From the NCBI GenBank assembly GCA_022828595.1, contig JAKGHH010000004.1, forward strand, positions 81,558,270-81,622,269: a stretch of 64,000 bases of DNA, in the 5' to 3' direction. A program made the position numbers and the translations under genes. Numbering within the stretch: the stretch's first letter is position 1; each line of letters opens with the position of its first letter. The notes under the pieces are model-generated. The model ran no database searches and had not been told where the DNA came from. It saw only the letters and a program-made list of their open reading frames with translations. Shown here piece by piece: positions 23,221 through 33,685 of this stretch. Origin of the DNA: Nelumbo lutea (taxonomy: Eukaryota; Streptophyta; Magnoliopsida; Proteales; Nelumbonaceae).

Positions 23221-23463
23221 TCAAGGCATCTCATACAATTGGAAATATTTATTTAAAATGCTCTCAAAATCACACCATCCATATTGTTCAATTTTTTTAT
23301 ATGACATGTCATTAGCTATTTTCAGGGTGTACACGGCAGCTCCAAACAATCCTCTCCTTGCCACTCCAGCACGGTACAGACCCTTTCTTCCCTTCCAATG
23401 GTTAGGGAAGCTTGGTTTTAGAAGCCCGGTAGTCATCATCTTGAACAATATTAGGAACACCAA
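23221..23463 (-). pseudogene. Orphan YUCCA-type flavin monooxygenase C-terminal exon fragment
   Basis: YUCCA enzymes convert indole-3-pyruvate to the auxin indole-3-acetate using NADPH and FAD. The minus-strand frame contains [18 protein letters not shown] followed by [20 protein letters not shown]. This corresponds to the conserved C-terminal block (P-NxWKGxxGLY-x-G-xxRxGLxGAxxDAxxIAxDI). The frame then runs open about 25 more residues to a stop at 23221. No catalytic or cofactor-binding exon is found upstream on this strand, and a MITE begins 20 bases away. It is therefore a detached exon or gene remnant. It lies on the strand opposite to, and about 31 kb from, the YUCCA gene at 54938. The usual Asp near the end of the block is replaced by Tyr-Thr. 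Confidence 0.75.
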
Positions 23464-23484
23464 GATTCACATGCAAGTACTTAC

Positions 23485-23776
23485 GGTCCGTTTGGTTTAA
23501 AATCAGAATCAGAATTAAAATTTCTTGTAATTCGGAATGATTTATTGTTATAGTCTGTTTGGTTCAGATTGGTATTAAAATGGGAATTGGAATCAGTTAA
23601 AATAAGATTTCATTCACAGTAAAGGGGGAGGGAATGTCCATTCCCTCAAATATGACAATGCTATTCCACCAAGAATAAGAATGAATTCTAATTTCACCCA
23701 ACCAAACAGTTAGAATCAGAATGGCCCATTCTGAATTTGATTCCAGAGCCTCATTCTCGCAAACCCAACAGTCCCA
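23485..23776. mobile_element. MITE of the GGTCCGTTTGG type
   Basis: The left border TACGGTCCGTTTGGTTTAAA is answered on the right by an inverted GGGACTGTTGGGTTTGCG. The interior is rich in GGAATTGGAATC/GATTCCAATTCC words in both orientations. It is related by these words to the better-defined element at 37557-37829. The target duplication is unresolved. Confidence 0.5.
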
Positions 23777-24569
23777 TAATTCTTTTCTCCTTTTCCCACT
23801 GATCAAACAGCAGCACCAGCAGCAATAACAATAACAAATAGACATTGATCTATGATGGTATAGTGGTTGGAGTTGTCAATTTCAAAATTCAACTGAAGAG
23901 AAACTTTCGAGTATCGGAGCTGAATGAAACCCACTTTCTCCTTTCTATTTATCGAGTACAAGAACTGTGGGGGGATGTTTTCTAATACCGGTATATGCAT
24001 TCCATGGGTCCCTTTAAGTAATATAAAATAATATATGCATACATTCCTTAAAAAATATTTCTCATACAATATACATTAAGCCCAAACAGAAGCCCAGCCC
24101 CCCGGCCCAAAATAAAATCTCAGCTCGTGTACGTGTAGGTAGGGGTGCAAATTGAGTGGGTTGGGCCGAGTTTATGGTCAATCTAGACCCGGCCTTAAAA
24201 TTTGAGCTTAAAGTCTAAGCTCAAACTAAATCCGATTTTCTCAACCTGAGCCTAGCCCGCACTATAATTTGATGCATTCGAATTGGGCTCGGGCCCAGGT
24301 TGGGCAATGAACCCACTCTAAAGCTAGGCTTGGGTCAGGTTCGGGCTATCTAAGGTCTAGGTTTAGGCCAGGCCCAAAAAAATAAAAATGCCCGATCTCT
24401 TGGGCTCAAACCCAAACCAAGGACGAAAAATCCAAGTCTACCAGGCCCAACCCATGTAGGTCCCGCTGTCCTGGCCTAGGCCTAGGCTACCGTAGTTCGC
24501 ATGAAGACCCTTATACTATGGGGCAAGCCCGGCAGGCCCCACCCATAATATTCATCATAAACTGCTACA
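23777..24569. other. Intergenic DNA with GGGCC-rich repeat
   Basis: 24137-24560 is a repeat starting TAGGGGTGCAAATTGAG and dense in GGCCC/GGGCC and AAGCCC words, resembling one side of a hAT-like element. No gene. Confidence 0.35.
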
Positions 24570-24988
24570 TAGGGGTGATACGATCCAAGCCGAGCTGAAT
24601 AGTATGAGGCTCGAGCTTGGATCACCAAAGGTTGTATAAGGCTCAAGCTCGAGCTTGGTTCGAGCTAGAACATTGAGCTTGAGCTCGGCTCGAGTAAAAA
24701 ACTCATAAGCTTGAGCTTGATTTGAGGAAAAATATTTTATAAAAATAAAAAATTATATATAAAAAATATTTTTATTTGATATTTAAAAATTTAAGAATTA
24801 TAATATTTTTATTATATATATTATTTTTTATAATTGTATTATCTCGAGCTCGATTCATTTATTAATCAAACCTATAAATTAGCCTCAAACTCGACTCGAA
24901 GCTCAGTTGGTTGAAACCGAGCCAAGCCAAGCTTTTCACGAGCCGAACTCGAATAACTCGTTAAGAGCTCGGCTCATTGCCACCACTA
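24570..24988. mobile_element. Non-autonomous hAT-like element related to the 8-kb element
   Basis: The left end is TAGGGGTGATACGATCC. The right end, reverse complemented, is TAGTGGTGGCAATGAGCC. Both sides are full of GAGCTCG, GCTCGAG and GGCTCG words, as in the 8390-16426 element, around an AT-rich core. The 8-bp flanks (CTGCTACA and CGTGCTAA) do not match, so the family link rests on the termini and subterminal words. Confidence 0.55.
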
Positions 24989-26319
24989 CGTGCTAACCCA
25001 TTCTCATGCTACCTAGCATTTCCAGAAACTGTGAGCCTATGCCGTTGGCCCCCAACAGCTAATTTGCGACAAAGACTCACTTCATTGATGTTTCATTAAT
25101 TGACTTTGGAAAATATTTATTATTTAAAATTTTTTAAATGCTTAAATTATCCTTTTTTCAATTTATTTTATCAGACTTTGTTCTCGTCGAACAACGAGAA
25201 TACTTTATTGGCTCCGATCTAGGTGGAGTTAGTGGAGCTAAAATGTATTGTTCAACGAAAAGGGCAGCAAAAGCCAGTGAAAGTGATCATTCCTGAGTAG
25301 CATCGATGGGGATGACCGGATTGGAGTCGTAGGAAGAGGTCTAGTAACGGGATGGAACCGAGGCAGTGATAATAGTAACTGGGCTTCTACTGGTTCTTTA
25401 GCGATACAAATAATAAGGGCAAGGAGATGAACTAAAGCGCCGGCCGCTGGGCTCCTCCATTTATCGCCATTCTTTACTTTGCACAAGCGAACTCAAGAAT
25501 CAAATTTTTCTTTGAACTCAAGAATCAAATTTATCTATAAATCCACATTTTTTTTATTTTTTTATAAAAACCACACTTTGATTAATTATACACACATAAT
25601 CTACTCATTGATAGTCTTTTGGCCCATGCTTAACATGGCCCCTTCCACTAGTAAATATATTAAACTGAAATATGTAGGAAGTAAAGTTTTAGAATGCAAT
25701 AAATGGAATCCAATAGTGATTTTTCCTTTTTTTTTTCTTAGAAGTTACAAGAATGACACATAAAGACAAACCCCCTTATGCGATCAACCTGTAATTACCC
25801 CTATATTATTTGACAATTATATTACTACCGCATATAAGATAAATCTTCAAATTTTTAATTATCTTTATGGTATTTGAAAATTACAAGACTATTACATACA
25901 AAACAAATCCAATGTTCAAAGTATCAATACGATACGAGTTTTGGCCATATCGTATCAGTACTTAGAAATAGGCGTTTCTAAATTTTGGTTTTCTGGGAAG
26001 CTTTTAGCATGCTTTTTATTATTAAAAAAAATTGGGGGTCCGAAACACCTGGAATCGTTTTCAAAAGATTTTGATACTTTGAACCATAGACAAATCTTCC
26101 AATTTAATTGCCTTTAAGGCATTCAAAAGTTACACGAATGCCACATATAAGACAAATTTACTCTCTTTACAACAATGCTTTTATGATATTTGAAAATTAC
26201 AACAATGTCATGTATAATTATTTATGGTTATGCCATCTTACAAAATAAAATGCCATCTCTTTTTTCTCGCTTAATTCTCTCTCTCTCTCTCTCTCTCTTA
26301 TTCTTTATTTCAATTTTTA
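24989..26319. other. Intergenic DNA, no gene recognised
   Basis: A short open frame on the minus strand (25486-25238) has no recognised domain. 25918-26092 is an inverted-repeat-like unit starting TTCAAAGTATCAATACGATA and ending TTTTGATACTTTGAA. A (CT)n tract lies near 26276-26299. Confidence 0.4.
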
Positions 26320-26770
26320 TTTATTCATTTATTTATTTATTTTATTATTATTATCTAAGCATTTATTTATTTAATAAAATTAAATAAATTATTTTAAATC
26401 AATAAAATAAAAGTGATTTGACATTGAGAGAAAGATTTTCATAGACATTTATTTATTTATTTTATTAATTAATTAATTTATTATTATTATTATTATCTAA
26501 GCATTTATTTATTTAATAAGATTACATAAACTATTTATAAATCAATAAAATAAAACAGATTTGACATTGAGAGAAAGATTTTAATAGACATTTATTTATT
26601 TATTTATTTATTATTCTTATTATTACTATTTAAGCATTTATTTAGTTAATAAAAGTAAATAAATTAATTCTATATCAGTAAAATAAAGAAGATTTGACAT
26701 TGAGAGAGAGATTTTAATAGGCATTTATTTATTTATTTTACTAAATTATTTATTTATTTAGAAATGATTT
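26320..26770 (+). repeat. AT-rich tandem repeat, about 130-145 bp units
   Basis: Three to four head-to-tail units each contain CATTTATTTATTTA, TAAGCATTTATTTA and GATTTGACATTGAGAGA. The last landmark occurs near 26414, 26559 and 26690. Unit length varies because of slippage in the TTTA and TTA runs. Confidence 0.85.
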
Positions 26771-26810
26771 ACTAACAAATTATTCTCTCCCCTTGAGCCC
26801 AATATTTAGG

Positions 26811-27151
26811 TAGGGTTGTCAATGGGTTGGGTCTGACTTGACGGACTCGATGAACGGGTTGGTTCTAGTTTTGGGAATTGGAATCAACAGGTCAATATAA
26901 TTTTATTAAATAAATAAATTATATATACTATACATATAATATATATTATAAATAAATATTTTTTTTTAATTTATTATAATCGTGTCTGTCAAGTCAGACT
27001 CAATTGTCTCGAGAACTGATCGGTTCGATTCTACTCCAAAAATTACAAACCCTATTAGGTTTGGGTCTATATTCGGGTTCTCAACATTTCATGTTGGGTC
27101 GATTTCGGTCCCAACTGGTTTTGACCTAGACCTGACCCGCTGACAATCCTA
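26811..27151. mobile_element. Non-autonomous hAT element, 341 bp
   Basis: Left end TAGGGTTGTCAATGGGTT; right end reverse complemented TAGGATTGTCAGCGGGTC. The flanks match exactly: TATTTAGG at 26803-26810 and TATTTAGG at 27152-27159. The AT-rich core has no coding capacity. Confidence 0.82.
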
Positions 27152-27354
27152 TATTTAGGGTTATCAATAGGTAGGTTTGAGCCCAATATTTATGAGGGGG
27201 TCCAAAATGTAAGTGGAATGGGAGACCATGGCTTCCTTGGGTCCCCTTGGCTCCACCCCTGGGGTTGAGATTAAACCTATTCACAGGTCACGTTGGGATG
27301 TATGACATTTGCCTTTATATTAGTCGAACATATTCAAGTCCAAGTTGAGCATGA

Positions 27355-28038
27355 TTGGACCATCGGGCTTAGATCTTGAGCTTAAGCCCGAAGCTTGACC
27401 AAGAAGTTGAGAAAAAATAATTGTATTCTTTATTTAACAACAACATGATTTATTTATATTAAATTGACTTCAAAAGTGAAAATTTTAATTATTTATTTAT
27501 TGCTTTATTATTAAATTAAATATCTTATTATCCATAATTTTTATTTATTTAATTCAACTTGCGCCAATATTTAGGGTTGTCAATGGGTCGCATTTGGTTC
27601 TAGATAGCTTGGACCAGTCATGCCCCAATAATAAATGAATAGTTACTTATTTATTTTATTATAATAATTAATTTATTTATTTATTTTACAAAATTATTGG
27701 ACCATCGGGCTTAGATCTTGAGCTTAAGCCCGAAGCTTGACCAAGAAGTTGAGAAAAAATAATTGTATTCTTTATTTAACAACAACATGATTTATTTATA
27801 TTAAATTGACTTCAAAAGTGAAAATTTTAATTATTTATTTATTGCTTTATTATTAAATTAAATATCTTATTATCCATAATTTTTATTTATTTAATTCAAC
27901 TTGCGCCAATATTTAGGGTTGTCAATGGGTCGCATTTGGTTCTAGATAGCTTGGACCAGTCATGCCCCAATAATAAATGAATAGTTACTTATTTATTTTA
28001 TTATAATAATTAATTAATTTATTTATTTTACAAAATTA
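27355..28038 (+). repeat. 342-bp tandem duplication, nearly identical copies
   Basis: Copy 1 starts at about 27355 and copy 2 at about 27697, each beginning TTGGACCATCGGGCTTAG. By eye the copies agree along their length except near the end (TTATTTATTTA versus TTAATTTATTTA). The near identity indicates a recent event. The unit includes a piece of a TAGGGTTGTCAATGGGT-type hAT terminus. Confidence 0.9.
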
Positions 28039-28143
28039 AGTAAATTATTATCCATAGACTTTTATTTATTTAATTTACTAAACTATTCAATTAGTTAATA
28101 ATTTATTTTACTAACAAATTACATCTCTTTCTCCTTGAGGCTA

Positions 28144-28325
28144 ATAATTTAGGGCTATCAATAGGTTAGGTCTACGTTGGGCAGGGGTGGAGCTAAGAAT
28201 TTTTTATGAGGGGGCTAAAATATAAGTGGATTGGGGGGTAATTTAGGGCTACCAATAGGTTAGGTCTGGGTTGGGCTGGAGCAGAGATAGGAATTTTTTA
28301 TGAATGGTGCCAAAATCTAATCATA
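28144..28325 (+). repeat. Diverged tandem pair of about 97 bp
   Basis: Two adjacent units share TAATTTAGGGCTA(T/C)CAATA and GGAATTTTTTATGA or AGAATTTTTTATGA. The second is followed directly by a 34-bp perfect palindrome (28320-28353). Confidence 0.6.
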
Positions 28326-28353
28326 TATGGGTTGGGCTGGACCCATATATGAT
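28320..28353. repeat. Perfect 34-bp palindrome
   Basis: ATCATATATGGGT and ACCCATATATGAT form 13-base arms around an 8-base loop (TGGGCTGG). Confidence 0.9.
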
Positions 28354-28365
28354 CACCCCGAAGGG

Positions 28366-28812
28366 TAGGGGTGAGAAAAAAAATGAAAAACCGAATCGAT
28401 CGAAATCGAATCGAAAAATGGTTTGATTTTGGTTTGGTATTTTTAAAAAAATCGAAGATATCGATTTGATTTCAGTTAATCAATATAGAAAACCAGTGGT
28501 TATCAAACTGACTGGTATACATATATTTTTATATATTTTATATATTTATATTACATATATTATATTTTTATATATTAAAAATTAATAAATATGTATTATA
28601 TATAAATATATATTTATAATATATGATATATTATTTATTATTTAAAAAAAATATATATATTTATAATATATTATAAAACTAAAAAAATAAAAAAACCGAT
28701 GAACCGAATCGATCAACCAGTTAATCGATTGGCTTCGATTCGATTTCGGTTATCAATTTTCTAAAATCCGGTAATACCGGTTCGATTAAAAAAAAAAAAA
28801 AGAAAAGGCCCG
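28366..28812. mobile_element. hAT-like element with CCGAATCGAT words
   Basis: The left border TAGGGGTGAGAAA is answered on the right by CACTCCTA. Subterminal AACCGAATCGATC and GATTCGATTTCGGTT are inverted. The interior is almost pure A+T (28510-28690). Flanking 8-bp sequences do not match, so the limits are approximate. Confidence 0.45.
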
Positions 28813-30270
28813 AGCACTCCTACCCAAGTAAACAGTTTTTTATTTATAAAGTTGGGGAGAAGGACCCTATATCTCCGCCCCTGATTAGATCATATTGTTG
28901 TGTTCATCATCTCATTATTGTTATTATTGTTTGAAGCTTACTTATCAATCACAATCAGGTCACATATCACTATATCAGTGTGTCTCGACGGTATCAATCA
29001 GTGTGATATATCGGGTTGAGTTGATTATTAAAATAATCAATTAGAAAATAAAATAAAATAAAAATTCGATTATTAAAATAAATATTTTTTAAATATTAAT
29101 TTTATCATTCCAATATCGTTTGCTTGTGAATGCTTGGAAACTCACTTTTGTCACTGCTTGACCTTTGTTCTTCTCTTTCTGTATGCTCAGTATAAACTAT
29201 AAAGTGAGGTTTGGTTAGCTGGGGCTCTGCCTCTGCATCCGAGCAGCTAACCAACTACAACTTTCTACTGTACTGTCAACCAAAAAGGGATAAAAGAAGA
29301 TAGACAATGTGGACTGTTGCAAACATCAATCGAGAGATCTAAACATGTGCACGCGTTAAAAGAAGTTGAAGTTTGTGCTTGAATGAGTAGTATAACTCGC
29401 TGTTGCTGGTGTCTTGGTGAAGGTGAACGACAAGTGTTCGGTTTCATGGACCACAATATCTTCAATATCTGTGTTGGTGAGGTGAGGAGACAAATATACC
29501 TAGCTATTACTGTCTCGTGACTCTCGTAGTCGTCTACAACTTTGCATTTGCATTACTGCAATTCTTTTATCCTACAGAAATATATAAAAACTAACTTCAA
29601 TGCTCTTGTTTCCATTTGTGTTTGAATATATATTTGTTGTGGGAATAGAAAAGATTGTTCTATAATGTGAATTTTTTTATTAAATCATCTGGTTTGAAAA
29701 TAAATTGTTTTTTTAAATAAAAAAAATATTTTTGGTTGTATATGGAAACATTTTCATCTAATTATTTAATATTATCTTCTATAAATCATAAAATTTTTAC
29801 ATTATAAAATTTGTTTTTTTTTTTTTGGGGGGGGGGGGGCGGGTTTAAAAACCATTATTTTGATGATTCCAAAAATATTAATTGGTTTTCTAAGCAAAAA
29901 AAAAATTATGATATGGTGATTTCAAAAAACAAATGAAAACAAAACATTCATATTGTAAAACACTCCATATCTCTTTTAAGGTTTAGAAACAAACAAAAAA
30001 AACATATATTTTTTGTTTTGAGAACTAATTAGTTTTCAAACCAGAAAGTTTTTATTTGATTTTAGAGCTTACAACAAAATAAACATTTCACATTGAAGAA
30101 CAACCCAAAAACTTGTGTTCAGTTTTTACAAAATACATTCATTTTCCCTTCATTTAATGTGCAGCCAAACAGAGGCTAATTTCCAGTAAAGAGATTGGCT
30201 TCGGTACTTATATCGTTTGGCCAGCCTTTTACGAGTTCAGCTTCGATCAAGGCAAAGCCCATTCAGGTAG
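28813..30270. other. Intergenic DNA, no gene recognised
   Basis: Contains a G homopolymer at about 29827-29839 following a T run, and short open frames without domains. No splice-supported gene is seen. Confidence 0.4.
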
Positions 30271-30271
30271 G

Positions 30272-31380
30272 TTTTATTGCCATGCATTGAGAATACGTCG
30301 TACTTGTGTAATTTATTTCATAGGGAGATATTCCCAATGCAAGGTTGCAAAAGACTGTTAGAATGATGTAGACACAAATTTGTCTTGACAGAAGCCATCT
30401 TGCCTTTTACAACCATGTATTGAGAATATCTTTATACTTACATGCTTTTTTTATGGGGAGATATTTCCAATACAAGGTTGCAAGGGATTGTGCCAATGGT
30501 GTAAGCACAGTTTTGTGAGGACTAAATCTGATTTTCCAGGTAAAGGCATTGACTGAGATACAAAAATCTGGATTTATTCATGGAATGCACTCCACACCAA
30601 CCTTGTAGGACATCCCATTGTGTATTAGAAACATCTCTCAATCAATAACAACACATAAATAAGAGAGATGTTCTCAATATGTGGCTGTGAGAAAGACTTT
30701 ATAAGGAATAGATCAAGACTGGAGACACAAGCCATTAAGTTGATAATCCTGAGTTTCAAAAGGGAGAATCCAATCTACTATTGACACTGACCTCACAATA
30801 TGTTTCAACTACACATTAAGAATAATAACATATAATATATAATTATATGTTATTATTCATGAAAGATGTTCTAAATTCACGGTAGGATGTACCTTTCAGA
30901 GGAGATCCAAGGCCCAATTCACCAACTCACACAGCATGAGAATAGGCGGGGCTGGAATAGGGTTGAAATAGCGGGTTCACGATGACGACGAACATCATTC
31001 ACGTGAAAGTCAATTTGCTCACAACCACCCAATCACTATCGCCATTCGCCATTCGCCAGCCAAATCCAATCAATTATCTGTTTGATTTTTGCCGATGCCT
31101 CCCATCCTTTGTGGGCCCCCCGCTACCACTTTGATGTCTGGAAGGCTGCATGCGTACATCCGTGACTTGCGCGTTACAATTTTCAGAAATCAAAACCACT
31201 ATTCACTCCCCCCCTGGCCCCCTGCCGTTCATCAGGGTTCAGGCGCGCGCGGCGGGGTTCCTTCGAGACCGGATCTCACAGGCATATCTCACCGTATATA
31301 AAAAACATCTTCCTATTTATGTTATTATTTACGAGAAATATTCTCAATGCACGGTGAGATATGCCTGTAAAAGAGATCCT
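30272..31380. mobile_element. Cluster of five hairpin MITEs of the ATTGAGAACATCTC family
   Basis: Five successive inverted-repeat units, arms given in pairs: 30277-30300/30324-30352, 30405-30432/30457-30487, 30611-30640/30661-30690, 30790-30895 (whole unit), and 31271-31314/31332-31378. Each has the core ATTGAGAA(C/T)A(T)CTC facing an inverted GAGATGTTCTCAAT-type core across an AT-rich loop. In the last copy the arm GGCATATCTCACCGT is repeated exactly in inverted form. Between copies 4 and 5 lies about 350 bases of G+C-richer DNA without a recognised gene. Confidence 0.7.
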
Positions 31381-32784
31381 AATTCGGTTCTTCGTTCTTC
31401 CTACTTCCTATTCGGTGCTGGTGCTGAGCCATCATTGTCCAATAATTTGCACGGTGCAGCACTCTTCGGCAAATTTGGAGATGGTGACGATATTGAACAT
31501 CTGGGCTTCAGGATGGTGGGCCACATCTTGCATCAGACGGCCAAGTTTCTCTCCTCGTAGTTTAGATCCCAACGCACACGTCGTCGGTTCACGGCTGTCG
31601 TATTGTGGAAAACGGAATCTACCACTACCATAGAGTATTGATTCCATCTGTTAGGATTAGAATGTGTGGTGAGACGGAGTAGCTCAACAGTAATAGTAGG
31701 TAAGGAAGGAAGATATCATAGCAGCCCTTGAATTTCCTTCCCGTACTTGAGGATAAATCTACGTTCTACCTAGGAGGTGGTAACATTAGTCCCCATCTTT
31801 GATTTCGTGACAGAATCCCCCTGGATTTTTAAATTTTAGCACTTTTCCACCTCCAACTTTATGGCGACTATAAAATCACTAAACTGCCCATTTGAGATTC
31901 TAGGGCTGACATCAACAAATGTCAAAATCAGGGCCACAGGGTTAAAGCCAAAAAAAAAAAAAAAAACAAAACATTTTGATCTTTTATTCGGTTAATTCGA
32001 TTTTTGAAAATTTTAATTTCAATTTTCAAACAAACCAAGCTTCATTATATAACATGTAATATATAATAGAATATATTAATATTATAATAAAATTTGGTTT
32101 TAATCGAAATAACTGAATCAAAATTTTCAGTTACCATTTATTTTGGTGTTCATTTTTTTGTTTCAGTTTTAAAATTTCGTTTTATTTGGTTCGACTTTCA
32201 ACCAAATAACTAAATGCTTACCCCTAAATGATGAAAATAACTATTATAAATCAATAAAACATAAATTGTTCTCAAGGAAATAAATCAACTCATCATTCTC
32301 AACGTTTTCTCAAGATGAACTTTGTCGAAAGAAAATTGGAGAAATAAAAGTGAGAATTGGAATTTTACAAAAAAAAAAAAATCAAAGGGACAAAATGGTA
32401 GGATAAAATAAGGGTAATTTGGAGTTATAAAAATGTTAAATAGAATATTTAATGAAGTTAAATGACGGTATGCTAATGTTGTGAAGGTAAGTGTCCCTGA
32501 ATTTAAAAGGTTAAGGGGGTTTTTTGTCGCAAAAGAAAGTTGGTGGGACTAAATGTCACTAAGTCCTTAAAGTATAAGGTAGCAATATGTAAGTTATCCT
32601 AAATTTAATTAAAAAAGACATGTCAATTCTGTCCATTAACAGACATTGCCAATCTGTATTCTCCCATCATTACCCAATAATCACTTTCCACGTGGCCTAT
32701 CGCTGGACCGGCTCATTCGTAAAGCCTCATCATCATATACTCCAGAGTCCAGACTCCAGTCTTCCTTCAATCCTTCCCCCACCT
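31381..32784. other. Intergenic DNA upstream of the arabinogalactan protein gene
   Basis: 31381-31660 is relatively G+C-rich with overlapping short frames on both strands, none recognised. 31960-32225 is an AT-rich repeat whose right end (TGCTTACCCCTA) resembles a hAT terminus. The rest is AT-rich. The AGP promoter must lie at the right end of this stretch. Confidence 0.4.
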
Positions 32785-32785
32785 C

Positions 32786-32787
32786 TC

Positions 32788-32830
<43 letters not shown>
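32786..32830. repeat. (CT)n microsatellite in the 5' leader of the AGP gene
   Basis: About 22 CT units end 68 bases before the AGP start codon. CT repeats in 5' leaders or core promoters are common in plant genes and may influence expression. Frames through it give artificial Ser-Leu runs. Confidence 0.9.
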
Positions 32831-32833
<3 letters not shown>

Positions 32834-32897
32834 GTTATCAAAAAACACATTTATTACAGTTCCTCTCCAATAAAGTGTTTGATTTCATCCTCATTCA

Positions 32898-33314
32898 ATG
32901 GCCTCCTTTTTGCTAACCTTTGTACTCATCGTGGCCTTCATGTTCTCGCCTTCATTGTCTCTCTCTCCGGAGCTGAAGTTACAAGCCTCAGCCATTTCAG
33001 CGGCACCTGCATTCTTGCCAAATCCTCCCATCTCTGCTTCTCCGCCGGTTTTATCCCCAGACATTACTCCGTTGTTTCCTACTCCCGGCGGGGCGAGCGC
33101 TTCTCCAGCTGAGTCGTCCCTGCCCACCATCCCTTCAAACCCAAGCCCACCAAATCCCGACGACATGTTCTCACCTGGGCCTGCTTCCGCGCTTTCACCT
33201 TCTCACTCGTTACCGGTTTCCTTCGTCACCTCTCTCACTCCGGTCAGGCCGCTAAATTTGGTAATGCTCGTGGGTCTGGTCCTGTTCTGGCTGCCGCCGC
33301 TTACTGTGAACTGA
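32898..33314 (+). CDS. Classical arabinogalactan protein (AGP25/26/27-like)
   Basis: A 138-residue single-exon protein. Residues 1-23 (MASFLLTFVLIVAFMF onwards) form a signal peptide. The middle (about 30-115) is rich in Pro, Ser, Ala and Thr. It has Ala-Pro, Ser-Pro and Thr-Pro pairs that in this family are hydroxylated and carry arabinogalactan chains, plus blocks such as SPDITPLFPTPGG and SLPTIPSNPSPPNPDD. The C terminus (about 117-138, LNLVMLVGLVLFWLPP) is hydrophobic, as needed for GPI-anchor addition, placing the protein at the outer plasma membrane. ATG at 32898 gives the signal peptide directly, and the leader upstream holds a CT repeat. Length is normal for the AGP25/26/27 group. The gene converges with the NET3-like gene. 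A 102-bp tandem duplication lies in its 3' region. Confidence 0.88.
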   Translation: MASFLLTFVLIVAFMFSPSLSLSPELKLQASAISAAPAFLPNPPISASPPVLSPDITPLFPTPGGASASPAESSLPTIPSNPSPPNPDDMFSPGPASALSPSHSLPVSFVTSLTPVRPLNLVMLVGLVLFWLPPLTVN

Positions 33315-33481
33315 GGTACTGCTGGGTGGGAGCTTCAGTTCAAGCCTTTAATTATTATTTGTTATTACGATTTGCCCCAATTCTCATTTCATGCCTGTAG
33401 ATCTTCAATTTCTTCTCTCCCTTAAAACTTCTAGTACATAGTGTTGTTTGTTTTAATTTTATAATTGGTTGTAATTTATTC

Positions 33482-33685
33482 TATTAAATTGAGGGATTTA
33501 AGGGAGGTTTCTGTGTTTCTTTGGTATTCCTGCTGGTGGGTTTGTTTATGCAATAAGTAAAATTTTTGGTTTATCTCGTCTTGTATTAAATTGAGGGATT
33601 TAAGGGAGGTTTCTGTGTTTCTTTGGTATTCCTGCTGGTGGGTTTGTTTATGCAATAATTAAAATTTTTGGTTTATCTCTTGTCT
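33482..33685 (+). repeat. 102-bp tandem duplication downstream of the AGP gene
   Basis: Copy 1 (33482-33583) and copy 2 (33584-33685) both run TATTAAATTGAGGGATTTAA ... GGTATTCCTGCTGGTGGG ... TTTTTGGTTTATCTC. They differ by about one substitution (AATAAGTAA versus AATAATTAA) and a small change at the join. Each copy contains a GCAATAA-type motif, so the duplication may have doubled a polyadenylation region. Confidence 0.92.

Noticed and set aside
32620..32916. Open frames upstream of the AGP gene with Ser-Leu runs
   Set aside because: They run through the (CT)n tract of the AGP leader and overlap the real start in other frames.
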